This document shows, in pieces, positions 1 through 9,305 of a stretch of DNA of 64,000 nt. Positions within the stretch are counted from its first letter, which is position 1. The number at the start of each line of letters is the position of its first letter. A program made the position numbers and the translations under genes. The stretch lies in NCBI RefSeq assembly GCF_001690355.1, contig NZ_LZHG01000044.1, positions 23,467 through 87,466 on the forward strand, in the 5' to 3' direction. This DNA is from Gilliamella sp. Choc4-2. GTDB taxonomy: Bacteria > Pseudomonadota > Gammaproteobacteria > Enterobacterales > Orbaceae. The notes under the pieces are model-generated. The model was not told the origin of the DNA and made no database searches. It saw nothing but the letters and a program-made list of their open reading frames with translations.

Positions 1-145
1 TTGAAATAACGCATTATTTGATTTAAATCATTTTTTTGTACAAATTTAATTCATGTTAAGTTGTTTATTTATCATTTGTCAAATAATAACTAAAAACATT
101 TAATAATATTGATAATTATAAAACATAACAGAGGAGTAGATAAAA

Positions 146-1483
146 ATGAATTTCCAATTTTGGATTATTTGTGTATTAGTCTCAAGTATTATATTAATTG
201 TTATTTCAATCGTGAAATGTAAGTTACACCCTTTTTTAGCCCTGTTACTTGCTAGCTTTTATGTTGGAGCGTTAATGAATATGCCTCCTTTAAAAATAAT
301 CTCTGCTATCGAAGATGGCATTGGTAATACATTAAGTTTCTTAGCAGCTGTCATTGGGCTAGGGACAATTCTTGGCAAAATGATGGAAATTTCAGGTGCA
401 GCAGAAAGAATAGGAATAGCCTTACAAAAATTTCGTTGGTTATCGCCTGAAGTTATTATGGTATTAGTTGGTTTAGTGTGCGGAATCACTCTTTTTGTCG
501 AAGTCGGAGTTGTTTTACTGATTCCTTTAGCTTTTTCTATTGCAAAAAAAACAAAAACATCTTTATTAACATTAGCAATCCCACTTTGTACGGCTCTAAT
601 GGCTGTTCATTGTATAGTGCCGCCACATCCTGCTGCACTGTACGTAACTAATGCATTAGGTGCTGATATGGGTACAGTTATTATTTTGGGTTTAGCGATC
701 GGTCTTACTGCTTCACTAATTGGTGGGCCTATTTTTTTAAAAATCATTAAAAACAAAATACCTTTTAAACCTGTACCTACAGAATTTGCTCGCATGCGTG
801 TAAAGGCTGAAGAGGAACTCCCATCGTTAGGCACAACTCTTTTAACGGTTTTGCTACCGATTATTTTAATGCTAATAAAAACAACTGCTGAACTTAATAT
901 TGATAAATCGAGTTCTATATACGGTATTTTAGAATTTATTGGCAATCCTATAACTGCCATGTTTATCGGTGCTTTTTTTGCCTATTATACTTTAGGGCAT
1001 CGCCGCAATATGGGAATGTCAGTACTATTAACCAAGACAGAAGATTGTTTTTCATCTATCGCTAACATCTTATTAATCATTGGTGCTGGAGGTGCATTTA
1101 ATGCAATTCTAAAAGAAAGTGGATTAAGTGATGGTCTAGCTAATATTTTATCCCACTTAGATATACATCCTATTTTATTAGCTTGGTTGGTCGCAATTAT
1201 CTTACATGCAGCTGTTGGCTCAGCCACTGTAGCTATGATGGGAGCGACTGCGATTGTTTCACCTATGCTTCCACTTTATCCTGATATTAGTCCTGAAATT
1301 ATAACATTGGCTATAGGCTCTGGCGCTATAGGTTGTACTATTGTTACCGATTCACTATTTTGGTTAGTTAAGCAATATTGTGGTGCATCATTGAATGAAA
1401 TATTTAAATATTACACTTCAGCTACTTTCATTGCCTCATTGATCTCCTTAGCAAGTACTTTTTTATTATCTTACGTTATATAA
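146..1483 (+). CDS. dsdX: D-serine permease DsdX (GntP family)
   Basis: A polytopic inner-membrane protein of 445 residues, the same length as E. coli DsdX. It is hydrophobic throughout, with about 12 predicted membrane segments, and has the GntP-family feel in the stretch GLVCGITLFVEVGVVLLIP (about residues 112-130) and in the Ser/Thr/Gly-rich C-terminal half. GntP members import gluconate or D-serine by proton symport. The D-serine assignment comes from the neighbour: a D-serine dehydratase starts 21 bases downstream on the same strand. A GAGGAG ribosome site lies just upstream of the ATG. No dsdC-type regulator is visible, but only 145 bases precede the gene in this window. Confidence 0.88.
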   Translation: MNFQFWIICVLVSSIILIVISIVKCKLHPFLALLLASFYVGALMNMPPLKIISAIEDGIGNTLSFLAAVIGLGTILGKMMEISGAAERIGIALQKFRWLSPEVIMVLVGLVCGITLFVEVGVVLLIPLAFSIAKKTKTSLLTLAIPLCTALMAVHCIVPPHPAALYVTNALGADMGTVIILGLAIGLTASLIGGPIFLKIIKNKIPFKPVPTEFARMRVKAEEELPSLGTTLLTVLLPIILMLIKTTAELNIDKSSSIYGILEFIGNPITAMFIGAFFAYYTLGHRRNMGMSVLLTKTEDCFSSIANILLIIGAGGAFNAILKESGLSDGLANILSHLDIHPILLAWLVAIILHAAVGSATVAMMGATAIVSPMLPLYPDISPEIITLAIGSGAIGCTIVTDSLFWLVKQYCGASLNEIFKYYTSATFIASLISLASTFLLSYVI

Positions 1484-1504
1484 AATAATTTTAAGAAGGA
1501 AATT

Positions 1505-2836
1505 ATGAAAGCTTTAGACATTAAAAACTTAAAACAGCAATATCCTTTAATAGATCAATTGATGAAATTGGAGGAAACTATTTGGTTTAACCCAAAGGTG
1601 ACCACATTAAAAGAGGCATTACCCTATGTTACGCTTACAAAAGATGATGTTGAAGATGCAAGCCAAAGATTACAACGATTTGCTCCATACTTAAGTAAAG
1701 CATTTCCAGAAACTGCCGAAATGAAAGGGATCATTGAGTCTGAAATTGTGATGATTCCAAAAATGAAAATTGCACTTGAAAAACGTCATCAAACAAAACT
1801 TATGGGTAATTTATTACTTAAAAAAGACAGCCATTTGCCCATTTCTGGTTCGATCAAGGCACGAGGTGGAATTTATGAAGTACTCACTCATGCTGAAAAA
1901 CTAGCTTTTGAGCATGGCTTATTAACAAAAAACGATGACTATAGCCAATTATTTTCAGATAAATTTAGATATTTTTTTAGTCAATACAGTATTGCTGTGG
2001 GTTCGACTGGAAACTTAGGCCTATCTATCGGAATTATAAGTGCCAAATTAGGCTTTAAAGTGACCGTTCATATGTCTGCCAATGCATGTGAATGGAAAAA
2101 ACAGAATTTGCGCTCTCATCATGTAACGGTTATTGAGTATCAGCAAGATTATGGTTTTGCTGTTGAGCAAGGCCGTAAAGCTGCACAATCTGATCCAAAT
2201 TGTTTTTTTATCGATGACGAAAATTCTAAAACACTTTTTTTAGGCTATTCTGTCGCAGGTCAACGTGTTAGGGAACAATTTAAAAAATTAAATGTCAAAG
2301 TAGATAATGAGCATCCATTATTTGTTTATCTACCTTGTGGTGTTGGTGGTGGTCCAGGAGGCGTTGCATTTGGATTAAAACTCGCTTTTGGCGATAATGT
2401 ACACTGTATCTTCGCCGAACCAACCCATTCACCTTGCATGTTTTTAGGCGTTTACACGGGCTTACACGATAATATTTCGGTACAAGATATTGGTATTGAT
2501 AATATCACCGCTGCTGACGGCTTAGCAGTAGGCAGACCCTCAGGCTTTGTTGGTCGCGCTATGGAAAGGTTACTTGATGGTTACTATACCATTTCCGATC
2601 AACATATGTATGATTTACTCAGCTTGTTGAATAAACAAGAGCATATTCAATTAGAACCTTCTGCTCTTGCTGGAATGTTAGGACCGTTCCTAGTAGAAGA
2701 AAACCAGTCTTATTTAGATCGTTTTCAAATTTCATTAAAAGCGTTAAAAAATGCAACACACCTAGTATGGGCAACAGGAGGGGGAATGGTTCCCAAAGAG
2801 GAAATGTGCAAATACCTTAATTTTGGAAATATTTAG
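1505..2836 (+). CDS. dsdA: D-serine dehydratase
   Basis: PLP enzyme that converts D-serine to pyruvate and ammonia. At 443 residues it is full length (E. coli 442). The PLP lysine is K118 in the motif SGSIKARGG, and the glycine-rich phosphate-binding loop CGVGGGPGG lies near residue 279. An AAGGAAATT ribosome site lies before the ATG, and the gene is 21 bases after the permease, so the two form a transport-plus-degradation operon. D-serine is toxic to many bacteria and can serve as a carbon and nitrogen source, so the pair fits detoxification and nutrition in a host. A candidate terminator follows at about 2976. Confidence 0.95.
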   Translation: MKALDIKNLKQQYPLIDQLMKLEETIWFNPKVTTLKEALPYVTLTKDDVEDASQRLQRFAPYLSKAFPETAEMKGIIESEIVMIPKMKIALEKRHQTKLMGNLLLKKDSHLPISGSIKARGGIYEVLTHAEKLAFEHGLLTKNDDYSQLFSDKFRYFFSQYSIAVGSTGNLGLSIGIISAKLGFKVTVHMSANACEWKKQNLRSHHVTVIEYQQDYGFAVEQGRKAAQSDPNCFFIDDENSKTLFLGYSVAGQRVREQFKKLNVKVDNEHPLFVYLPCGVGGGPGGVAFGLKLAFGDNVHCIFAEPTHSPCMFLGVYTGLHDNISVQDIGIDNITAADGLAVGRPSGFVGRAMERLLDGYYTISDQHMYDLLSLLNKQEHIQLEPSALAGMLGPFLVEENQSYLDRFQISLKALKNATHLVWATGGGMVPKEEMCKYLNFGNI

Positions 2837-2974
2837 TATCTAAAGTATTAAGTGTTTTTAAATATAATTTAAATAGTATTTTGGTAATCGACAAACAAGA
2901 TATTATTTAATTAAATTTTAAAAAATAATAATAAAATTGAAGAATTTTATTCATTTTTATACTGATAACTTAAA

Positions 2975-3011
2975 GCGTTGTTAGAAAACAAGCAACAATC
3001 GTTTTTTTTTT
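2975..3011 (+). terminator. Probable rho-independent terminator after dsdXA
   Basis: CGTTGTT (2976-2982) can pair with AACAATCG (2994-3001), allowing one bulged T, across an 11-base loop. It is followed by a run of nine or more T. The stem is short and imperfect, so confidence is moderate. It separates dsdXA from the following hypothetical gene. Confidence 0.5.
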
Positions 3012-3065
3012 AATTGTCCGATACATCGTTATATTATTGTCCTGAAATAAAAAGGAAATTATAAA

Positions 3066-3545
3066 ATGAAGACACATAAAAAACCATTATTTACCTTAGT
3101 ACAAAGGAGTGAATCAGTAGCTAAACAAAAAACCTTAAGCTATTTAGAAACAAAATTAGATTATCCTGATCGTATTGATGATATTATTGCATTACGTATT
3201 AAGGAGCTTAAATTGCATCATACTGAATATAAAGAAAAAGAGTATAACGAAAAAAATACTTTTCGTAATAATAAGGAATTTTCTTTCATATTTGGTGAAG
3301 TATTTGAATCGGAACATCATGAAAAACAAATTGGAATGTTAAAAGATGATATAGCTTTGGCTAAAGAATCAAATAAAGTAAAGAAATTACTTGGTACACG
3401 TTTAAAAGAAATGGCTAAGATTTATCCTGATGTCAAGCTTGATTTAAATGATGTTAATGTTATGCCAACAAAAATAAAGGAGCACCTTTTTGCGCCACCT
3501 TTAATCTTAACTGAAGATAATGCGATAATGCTTTGGGATGATTAA
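3066..3545 (+). CDS. Hypothetical protein, 159 aa, unrecognised
   Basis: I do not recognise this protein. It is soluble, highly charged and Lys/Glu-rich, with no signal peptide or membrane segment. Residues about 40-125 look largely helical. The C-terminal third is less charged and ends in an acidic tail (MLWDD). An AAAAGGAAATTATAAA leader gives a good ribosome site, and the gene is bracketed by a terminator candidate upstream and a perfect terminator downstream, so it is probably a real single-gene transcript. Neighbours (dsdA, and amtB on the other strand) give no functional hint. Confidence 0.65.
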   Translation: MKTHKKPLFTLVQRSESVAKQKTLSYLETKLDYPDRIDDIIALRIKELKLHHTEYKEKEYNEKNTFRNNKEFSFIFGEVFESEHHEKQIGMLKDDIALAKESNKVKKLLGTRLKEMAKIYPDVKLDLNDVNVMPTKIKEHLFAPPLILTEDNAIMLWDD

Positions 3546-3568
3546 GTAATGGTCCCTTAATAATAAAT

Positions 3569-3606
3569 AATTATCTACAGGGATGGCTCTCTGTAGATAA
3601 TTTTTT
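3569..3606 (+). terminator. Rho-independent terminator after the 159-aa gene
   Basis: Perfect 12-bp stem: AATTATCTACAG (3569-3580) pairs with CTGTAGATAATT (3591-3602) around a 10-base loop, and the T-run continues to 3606. It lies 24 bases after the stop of the 159-aa gene. It may also help end the opposing amtB transcript. Confidence 0.85.
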
Positions 3607-3649
3607 GAAATTAATAGGTTTATTAAAAATAGGAAATATTAACTTTATT

Positions 3650-3685
3650 CCCAACTGGCTATTAAATCCCAACTAACTATTAAAT
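3650..3685. repeat. 18-bp imperfect tandem repeat at the amtB 3' end
   Basis: CCCAACTGGCTATTAAAT (3650-3667) is followed directly by CCCAACTAACTATTAAAT (3668-3685), with 16 of 18 positions identical. The amtB stop codon (complement of 3673-3675) is in the copy nearer the gene, so the duplication lies across the end of the coding region and the first downstream bases. Confidence 0.8.
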
Positions 3686-4956
3686 GCTCTTTCACCATGA
3701 CAGTTGATATCTAAACCTTCACTTTCATATTCTTCAGAAACTCTCAATCCAACACATAAATCAGCGATTTTATAAGCAAAGAATGATACAACAGTGGTCC
3801 AAACAACACACGTAATCACACTTATTAATTGAATACCAACTTGGCTTATTATTGTGACACCTTCAGCGTATCCTATTCCCCCAAAAATATCTGAAGTAAA
3901 AACACCTGTTAATAGGCAACCGACAATACCACAGACCCCATGTACACCAAATACATCACAGGTATCATCAACTTTCAAAGCTCTTTTTAATGAAGATACC
4001 CCCCAAACCCCTGAAAAACCAGAAATAATACCTATTAATAGTGCCCCCCCTACTCCAACAAAACCAGCAGCAGGTGTTATTCCAACTAACCCGGCTATCA
4101 CACCAGATACTGCTCCAAGACATGATGGCTTGCCTCGTAATATCCATTCAGCTAATAACCAAGCTAGAACTGCAGCAGCTGTAGCAGCTATCGTATTAAT
4201 AAACGCTAATCCTGCAATTTCATCCGCATGCGTTGATGAGCCTGCATTGAAACCAAACCAACCAATATAAAGAATAGCAGCACCAAGATACACATATGGT
4301 AAATTGAATGGTCTTAATGGTTCGCGGTTAAAACCAATTCTATTTTTCAATAGATAAGCTCCTACTAACCCAGCAATTGCCGCATTAATATGCACTACAG
4401 TACCACCAGCAAAATCTAACGCTCCCTCATCACAAAGAATACCACCACCCCAAATCATATGAGCTATTGGAATATAAGAAAAAGTGAACCATAGCACCAT
4501 AAAAATGATTACGGCTGAAAATCGAATTCGCTCGGCACATGCTCCTAAAATTAAACAACAAGTAATACATGCAAATGATCCTTGAAATGCAATCCAAATA
4601 AATTCATAAATTGAACCTGACAGATCTGAAATACCAATACCCATCAATAAGATATGCTGAAAGTTACCAAAAAACCAGTTTCCTTCACCAAAGGTAAGCG
4701 AATAACCATAAATAATCCATAACACTGCAATCAAAGAAAATGTCACTAATACTTGTGATAATATCGATAACACATTTTTTGAACGCAACAGCCCTCCATA
4801 AAATAATGCAATTCCAGGGAATGACATGAATAAGACTAGTACAGTAGAAATCATCATAAAGCCATTATCCGCTTTATCAGATATTGTCACTTCTTCAGCA
4901 AAAGCAGGAACTGTTAGTAAAACAAGGGTTATTAAGCTAAGTAATTTTATTAACAT
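3673..4956 (-). CDS. amtB: Ammonium transporter AmtB
   Basis: Amt/Mep/Rh-family ammonium channel, 427 residues (E. coli 428). Residues 1-20 form a cleaved signal peptide (ends AFA-EE), followed by 11 membrane segments. The two conserved pore histidines are H189 (GGTVVHINA) and H339 (DVFGVHGVCG). It lies 20 bases downstream of glnK in the usual glnK-amtB arrangement, in which GlnK plugs AmtB when nitrogen is plentiful. The stop codon sits inside the second copy of an 18-bp tandem repeat (3650-3685). Confidence 0.96.
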   Translation of the reverse strand: MLIKLLSLITLVLLTVPAFAEEVTISDKADNGFMMISTVLVLFMSFPGIALFYGGLLRSKNVLSILSQVLVTFSLIAVLWIIYGYSLTFGEGNWFFGNFQHILLMGIGISDLSGSIYEFIWIAFQGSFACITCCLILGACAERIRFSAVIIFMVLWFTFSYIPIAHMIWGGGILCDEGALDFAGGTVVHINAAIAGLVGAYLLKNRIGFNREPLRPFNLPYVYLGAAILYIGWFGFNAGSSTHADEIAGLAFINTIAATAAAVLAWLLAEWILRGKPSCLGAVSGVIAGLVGITPAAGFVGVGGALLIGIISGFSGVWGVSSLKRALKVDDTCDVFGVHGVCGIVGCLLTGVFTSDIFGGIGYAEGVTIISQVGIQLISVITCVVWTTVVSFFAYKIADLCVGLRVSEEYESEGLDINCHGERAFNS

Positions 4957-4976
4957 AATTATATCCTTAACAACAG

Positions 4977-5315
4977 TTATAAAGCTGAATCATCGGTTTC
5001 ACCGGTACGAATACGAACAACATGATCAAGTGAAGCAACAAAAATTTTACCATCGCCAATTTTGCCAGTATAAGCGGTTGTAGTAATGATATTAATAGCT
5101 TCATCAAGTTGTTCATCACTAATAGCTAAGTCAATTTTTACTTTAGGTAGAAAATTGACATTATATTCGGCCCCTCGATAAAGTTCTGAATGACCTTTTT
5201 GTCGACCAAAACCTTTAACCTCGGTAACAGTTAATCCCGTTATACCTATTTTTGAAAGCGATTCTCTTACTTCTTCTAGCTTAAATGGTTTAATTATCAC
5301 AGTCAGTAATTTCAT
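4977..5315 (-). CDS. glnK: Nitrogen regulatory protein P-II (GlnK)
   Basis: PII signal protein of 112 residues, the standard length. The T-loop uridylylation tyrosine is Y51 in YRGAEYNVNF. The C-terminal ending RIRTGETDDSAL is typical of the GlnB/GlnK group. PII proteins bind 2-oxoglutarate and ATP/ADP and are uridylylated by GlnD. GlnK in particular blocks AmtB. I call it GlnK rather than GlnB because it is cotranscribed with amtB and has a sigma-54 promoter about 40 bases upstream, the hallmark of NtrC-controlled glnK-amtB. Confidence 0.93.
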   Translation of the reverse strand: MKLLTVIIKPFKLEEVRESLSKIGITGLTVTEVKGFGRQKGHSELYRGAEYNVNFLPKVKIDLAISDEQLDEAINIITTTAYTGKIGDGKIFVASLDHVVRIRTGETDDSAL

Positions 5316-5354
5316 TTATTATTTCTCTCATTAATATGATAGGTGGGTAAGTTA

Positions 5355-5371
5355 ATGCAAACATCGTGCCA
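5355..5371 (-). promoter_or_regulatory. Sigma-54 promoter for glnK-amtB
   Basis: On the minus strand the sequence is TGGCACGATGTTTGCAT. It has the -24 GG and -12 GC doublets with exactly 10 bases between them, and matches the sigma-54 consensus TGGCACG-N4-TTGCW at every fixed position. A start site would fall near 5345, about 30 bases before the glnK ATG. This predicts nitrogen-limited, NtrC-dependent expression. Neither rpoN nor ntrC is in the window. Confidence 0.88.
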
Positions 5372-5470
5372 TAAAGTTATTAAAAGAGAATTTATTTGAA
5401 GAAATTGATGATAATCATTTTAAATATTGAGTTAACATATGGAATTATAATTACAAAACAATAAATCAAA

Positions 5471-5545
5471 ATAGGCAGTATTTATTTAAATAATAATTAC
5501 TTATTAAAAAAATTATTAAACAAATAGCTAGAAAACACTGCCTAT
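5471..5545. repeat. Separated inverted repeat between glnK and dgt
   Basis: ATAGGCAGT (5471-5479) and ACTGCCTAT (5537-5545) are perfect inverted copies separated by 57 AT-rich bases. They lie upstream of the sigma-54 promoter and downstream of dgt. They could be arms of a weak dgt terminator or binding half-sites. Just beyond, 5548-5564 (TGCACGAATATTGTGAT) partly resembles an NtrC site, but several positions differ. Confidence 0.4.
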
Positions 5546-5606
5546 TATGCACGAATATTGTGATGATGCTTTTTGGTTGCCATTTGACTTTTAAGAAAAA
5601 AATAAA

Positions 5607-7097
5607 TCAGAAAGTTACCATAAGTTTACGATATTCGTCATAAGCAAAATGATCTGTCATACCACTGATATAATCCTGTATCAGTCGGCATCGATAATAA
5701 AACTCCCAACAAGCAAAACTTGGTTCAATTTTTTCAATATTTTTAATCGCTTGTTGGTAAGCATCACAATGTTTAGCCGACAGTTTATGATAAAGTCTGG
5801 TTTCGATTGGATAACCTTGATGAACATTATCTTCGGCTAGCTTCAAAAACTCAGCCGTCGACATATTTAATAAAGGACTATAAATATCTAATAATCCACT
5901 AATAATACGGTAACCTTGTAATTCAATGTTTTCAACCGATTCATGATTAAAAACATGTTCAACCCCAACCCTTTTAAATATTTTTAATAATTGATATTCT
6001 GCACCATTATCTTCAAGTAATGCATGGTTAAACGAACCATGATAAATATCTTCAATATTTTCAATAAAGCGCTCAGCGGCATGAGGGACAAGCTTTCCTA
6101 TTGCATTAACGCGTACGTACATAAAAAATTGCCCAATAGCAATAGCATTAAATCCATTTTTTTTTAAATTATCATATGGGCGTTTTACAACTCTACTAAA
6201 CAAATCATTATCTTTAATTGTTCCCCAAGCTTTTTCTAAATAATGGTAAAGTTGTTGCACTGTAAACAGTTTCTTCTCAACAGCATCTTCAAGATCAGCA
6301 ATACAATAAGAAATATCGTCAGCTGCTTCCATAATATAAGTAAGCGGATAACGATGGAATGGCTTAATTTCAAGTTGTTCAGATAATTTTTGAATGAATT
6401 GTTCTTCAGATAAATAATATCCTGGTTTTTTCATTAGATAAGAAAATTTAGCTGGCACATCATTTTTTGCCCAATAAGCAGGCTTAGAGTATTTAAGAAT
6501 TGAAGCGACTTGCGAATAAGTAAGATTTAATCGTAAAATACTATGTATCAAACGTATTGCTTGAGCATTACCTTCAAAATTTGATAAATCTCGACGAATT
6601 TTAGTTTTTAATTTTTTAAGCTCGGTAGTATCCGATTCCTGTAACTCAAGTAATGGGTATTTAGATGGAGTATCGATCCCCAACCGTTCAATAAACCACT
6701 GATTAATTGCTTTTTCACCGAAATGCCCGAATGGGGGGTTACCTATATCATGCATTAAACAAGCCATTTCAACTAAACTTTCTATTGACATTATTGCACT
6801 ATCTAACCCATATGTTTTAAGCTTCCGCGATTTACCAAGTCGATACATTATTTCTTTTACAATATAACGGCCGACTTGCTGTACTTCCATAGAATGAGTA
6901 AGGCGAGTTCTGACAACTGAATTTCTCTCTAACGGAAAAACCTGCGTTTTTTGTTGTAAACGTCGAATAGCGGCTGAATTAATGATTCTCCCACGATCGC
7001 TTTCAAACTGGCGTACAATTGAATAGGCATCGGTTAAATCTTCACATACTTTACTTGTATAACGTTGATAGCTGATTTTTTTATTAAAATCTATCAT
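5607..7097 (-). CDS. dgt: Deoxyguanosinetriphosphate triphosphohydrolase (dGTPase)
   Basis: HD-domain enzyme that hydrolyses dGTP to deoxyguanosine and triphosphate. At 496 residues it is close to E. coli Dgt (505). Metal ligands are visible as H68 ([10 protein letters not shown]) and the H116-D117 pair in [14 protein letters not shown]. It lies 25 bases downstream of purK on the same strand, so it is probably the last gene of a purE-purK-dgt operon. That would couple purine synthesis with dGTP pool control. Confidence 0.93.
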   Translation of the reverse strand: MIDFNKKISYQRYTSKVCEDLTDAYSIVRQFESDRGRIINSAAIRRLQQKTQVFPLERNSVVRTRLTHSMEVQQVGRYIVKEIMYRLGKSRKLKTYGLDSAIMSIESLVEMACLMHDIGNPPFGHFGEKAINQWFIERLGIDTPSKYPLLELQESDTTELKKLKTKIRRDLSNFEGNAQAIRLIHSILRLNLTYSQVASILKYSKPAYWAKNDVPAKFSYLMKKPGYYLSEEQFIQKLSEQLEIKPFHRYPLTYIMEAADDISYCIADLEDAVEKKLFTVQQLYHYLEKAWGTIKDNDLFSRVVKRPYDNLKKNGFNAIAIGQFFMYVRVNAIGKLVPHAAERFIENIEDIYHGSFNHALLEDNGAEYQLLKIFKRVGVEHVFNHESVENIELQGYRIISGLLDIYSPLLNMSTAEFLKLAEDNVHQGYPIETRLYHKLSAKHCDAYQQAIKNIEKIEPSFACWEFYYRCRLIQDYISGMTDHFAYDEYRKLMVTF

Positions 7098-7122
7098 ATT
7101 TCAATCCTTTGTATTTATAATA

Positions 7123-8193
7123 CTATAATTTTTGTATTGCCCATTCAATCGATGATTGATAATCAGTAGGTAAAAATGACGTTAAAAGAGTTAAAGATTG
7201 TTTTAGTTTAACGGATTGATAATGAGTTAAATTTAAATGCCCAACTTTACGACCTGTTCTAATTTCCTTTTGATACCAATGCAGGTGAACTAAATCAACG
7301 GATAACCAGCTAGGATTTAATTTAATTCCAATTAAATTAATCATGACAGAAGTAGAAAAAACATCAGGCATAGGGAGTGGCAATCCCAATATTGCACGAA
7401 GATGAAGTTCAAATTGACTTATCGATGCACCATTTTGTGTCCAATGCCCACTATTATGCACTCTAGGAGCCAATTCATTGATTAGTAAATCATTACCGAT
7501 AACAAAACATTCCATTGCCATAACTCCCACATAATTTAATTTATGCATAATGGCTGATAGCATCTGCTCTGCTTTGGTTTGTAATATAGGTGATTCGTTC
7601 GGTTTAGCGACACATATTTTTAAAATACCTTCTTGATGTAAATTATTAGTAAGAGGGTAAAATGCCATCTCCCCTTTAGCGTTACGTGCTCCAACTAATG
7701 ACATCTCTTTTTCGTAAGGAATCACTTGTTCAGCAATCGCATAGTGATAAATATCATCCGGAACCGATATGTCACTATCTATATTAATTCGCCACTGCCC
7801 TCTCCCGTCATAACCACCAGTTCGGCATTTAACAATGATTTGGTCACCAAGTTCGGTAAACAATTTTGGCCAATCCTGAGGTTGTTCTAAAGCGAACCAT
7901 TTAGCAGTAGGTAAACTTAATTCATTAAGCAGTTGTTTTTGTGTTAAACGATCTGCTATTAGCGGAAATATATTTCGATTAATAAAATGGGGATGATTAG
8001 CTAAAATTTGCGTGAACGGTGTATCAGGCCAACTTTCAATTTCTGCAGTAATAACAGACTGTTGGTAGGGAATAGAGATAGGATCTACATCTAATCCAAC
8101 AGGAAAAACCTTTATTCCTAAAGGTTCACCGGCTTCCTTAAGCATTCGGCCTAATTGACCATTACCTAACACGCAAACAGTTTGAAGTTTCAT
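7123..8193 (-). CDS. purK: N5-carboxyaminoimidazole ribonucleotide synthase PurK
   Basis: ATP-grasp enzyme of purine synthesis that makes N5-CAIR from AIR, bicarbonate and ATP. It has 356 residues (E. coli 355). The N-terminal nucleotide fold begins VCVLGNGQLGRML. The ATP-grasp core includes VKCRTGGYDGRGQW and the ligand motif INELAPRVHNSGHWT. It starts 2 bases after the purE stop, so the two genes are tightly coupled. Confidence 0.96.
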   Translation of the reverse strand: MKLQTVCVLGNGQLGRMLKEAGEPLGIKVFPVGLDVDPISIPYQQSVITAEIESWPDTPFTQILANHPHFINRNIFPLIADRLTQKQLLNELSLPTAKWFALEQPQDWPKLFTELGDQIIVKCRTGGYDGRGQWRINIDSDISVPDDIYHYAIAEQVIPYEKEMSLVGARNAKGEMAFYPLTNNLHQEGILKICVAKPNESPILQTKAEQMLSAIMHKLNYVGVMAMECFVIGNDLLINELAPRVHNSGHWTQNGASISQFELHLRAILGLPLPMPDVFSTSVMINLIGIKLNPSWLSVDLVHLHWYQKEIRTGRKVGHLNLTHYQSVKLKQSLTLLTSFLPTDYQSSIEWAIQKL

Positions 8194-8195
8194 AA

Positions 8196-8696
8196 TTATG
8201 CATCTACTCTAGGATCGGGATGATTTAAAATATCATCAGTTTGACTTAATCGCCATGTTGATAAGCGTTGATAAATATCTTTATCATGCAAGGAAAGTAT
8301 TTGTGCAGCAAGTAATGCTGCGTTAACCGCTCCGGATTTACCTATCGCTAACGTACCAACAGGAATACCTTTGGGCATCTGTACAATTGAATATAAGCTA
8401 TCTACACCATTTAGTGCTTCACTTTGAATTGGTACCCCTAATACAGGCACTAAGGTTTTAGCAGCTAACATACCAGGTAAATGCGCGGCACCACCAGCAC
8501 CTGCAATAATCACATTAAATCCTTTTAGTTTTGCATTTTCGGCAAATTGAAATAGCTTATCGGGAGTACGATGAGCAGAAACGATTTCAACATGGTAAGT
8601 AATAGTTAATTCATCTAGCACGTTTGCAGCATGTTGAATAGTATTCCAATCACTTTTAGAACCCATTACAATGGCAACTTTAGGTTGAGTGCGCAT
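8196..8696 (-). CDS. purE: N5-carboxyaminoimidazole ribonucleotide mutase PurE
   Basis: Moves the carboxyl group of N5-CAIR to give CAIR, the step after PurK. Family motifs are GSKSDW near the start, SAHRTPDK, and [12 protein letters not shown] chose the ATG at 8696, which gives 166 residues beginning [17 protein letters not shown] and aligns with E. coli PurE (169). An upstream ATG at 8723 would add nine residues, and neither start has a strong ribosome site. No PurR operator was recognised upstream. Confidence 0.94.
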   Translation of the reverse strand: MRTQPKVAIVMGSKSDWNTIQHAANVLDELTITYHVEIVSAHRTPDKLFQFAENAKLKGFNVIIAGAGGAAHLPGMLAAKTLVPVLGVPIQSEALNGVDSLYSIVQMPKGIPVGTLAIGKSGAVNAALLAAQILSLHDKDIYQRLSTWRLSQTDDILNHPDPRVDA

Positions 8697-8723
8697 AAAA
8701 AACCATCTAAATATTTGAACCAT

Positions 8724-9003
8724 TAAGTGCTCAAAGTATACACTAATATTTTGCCCATGGGGATAACAATAATAATTTTAACTCAATATAAATTTAAAAA
8801 ATTAACAAGTTGCTTGGTTATTTTATAAATTAGAAATTGTTTTAATTTGGCTTAATAAAGCAAAAGCAATGTAACTTTAAGTTTTCACTTGTAATTAAAC
8901 TTAATAAATTTATTTTTGAGCATAATTGCTTTATGCTCATCCATTGACAGTCACAATAATTTTGGCTTCAACTAAGTAATCGCCATGCATTTACCTAAAG
9001 TTC
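8724..9003. other. AT-rich intergenic region upstream of purE
   Basis: No gene is visible. It presumably holds the purE promoter. A perfect 8-bp hairpin with arms at 8917-8924 and 8932-8939 has no T-run on either strand, so it is not a convincing terminator. It lies between the purE 5' end and a decayed ORF. Confidence 0.5.
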
Positions 9004-9305
9004 TCAGTCATCAACAAGTTCACACTCCCTAATTCCCCTTTCATCGCATACTTGTTTTATTGCTACAAAATCGCTTTTATTTACCACAAATGAATTTATG
9101 CCTAAAATATAATCTTTTATCACCATTAGTTAACACTAAAATTTGATTTATTTCTGCTAACACACTTTTTATTTGCTCATAAGCATCATTTTCCAGATTG
9201 ATAGGGATACTGGTATAGTAAATAATTTCATTATGAACCACTACCTCCTACAAACAATTTTCGGGTTCAATTCGAATTATCTCTAATGATGCTTCTTTTA
9301 ATTTA
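9004..9305 (-). pseudogene. Decayed protein-coding remnant, family unknown
   Basis: Minus-strand reading gives a protein-like sequence immediately downstream of uvrB, broken by a TAG stop about 50 bases in, then continuing as VHNEIIYYTSIPINLENDAY and onward. It needs a frameshift near 9100 to continue as FVVNKSDFVAIKQVCDERGI before a stop at 9004-9006. Composition and codon pattern look coding, but no intact frame remains. The family is not recognised; a small immunity-type or hypothetical protein is possible. Confidence 0.5.

Noticed and set aside
8697..8800. PurR operator upstream of purE
   Set aside because: No ACGCAAACGTTTGCGT-like sequence was seen; partial GCAAAA matches are too weak.
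8917..8939. Hairpin TGAGCATA/TATGCTCA as a terminator
   Set aside because: The stem is perfect but there is no T-run on either strand after it, and it is far from a gene 3' end.
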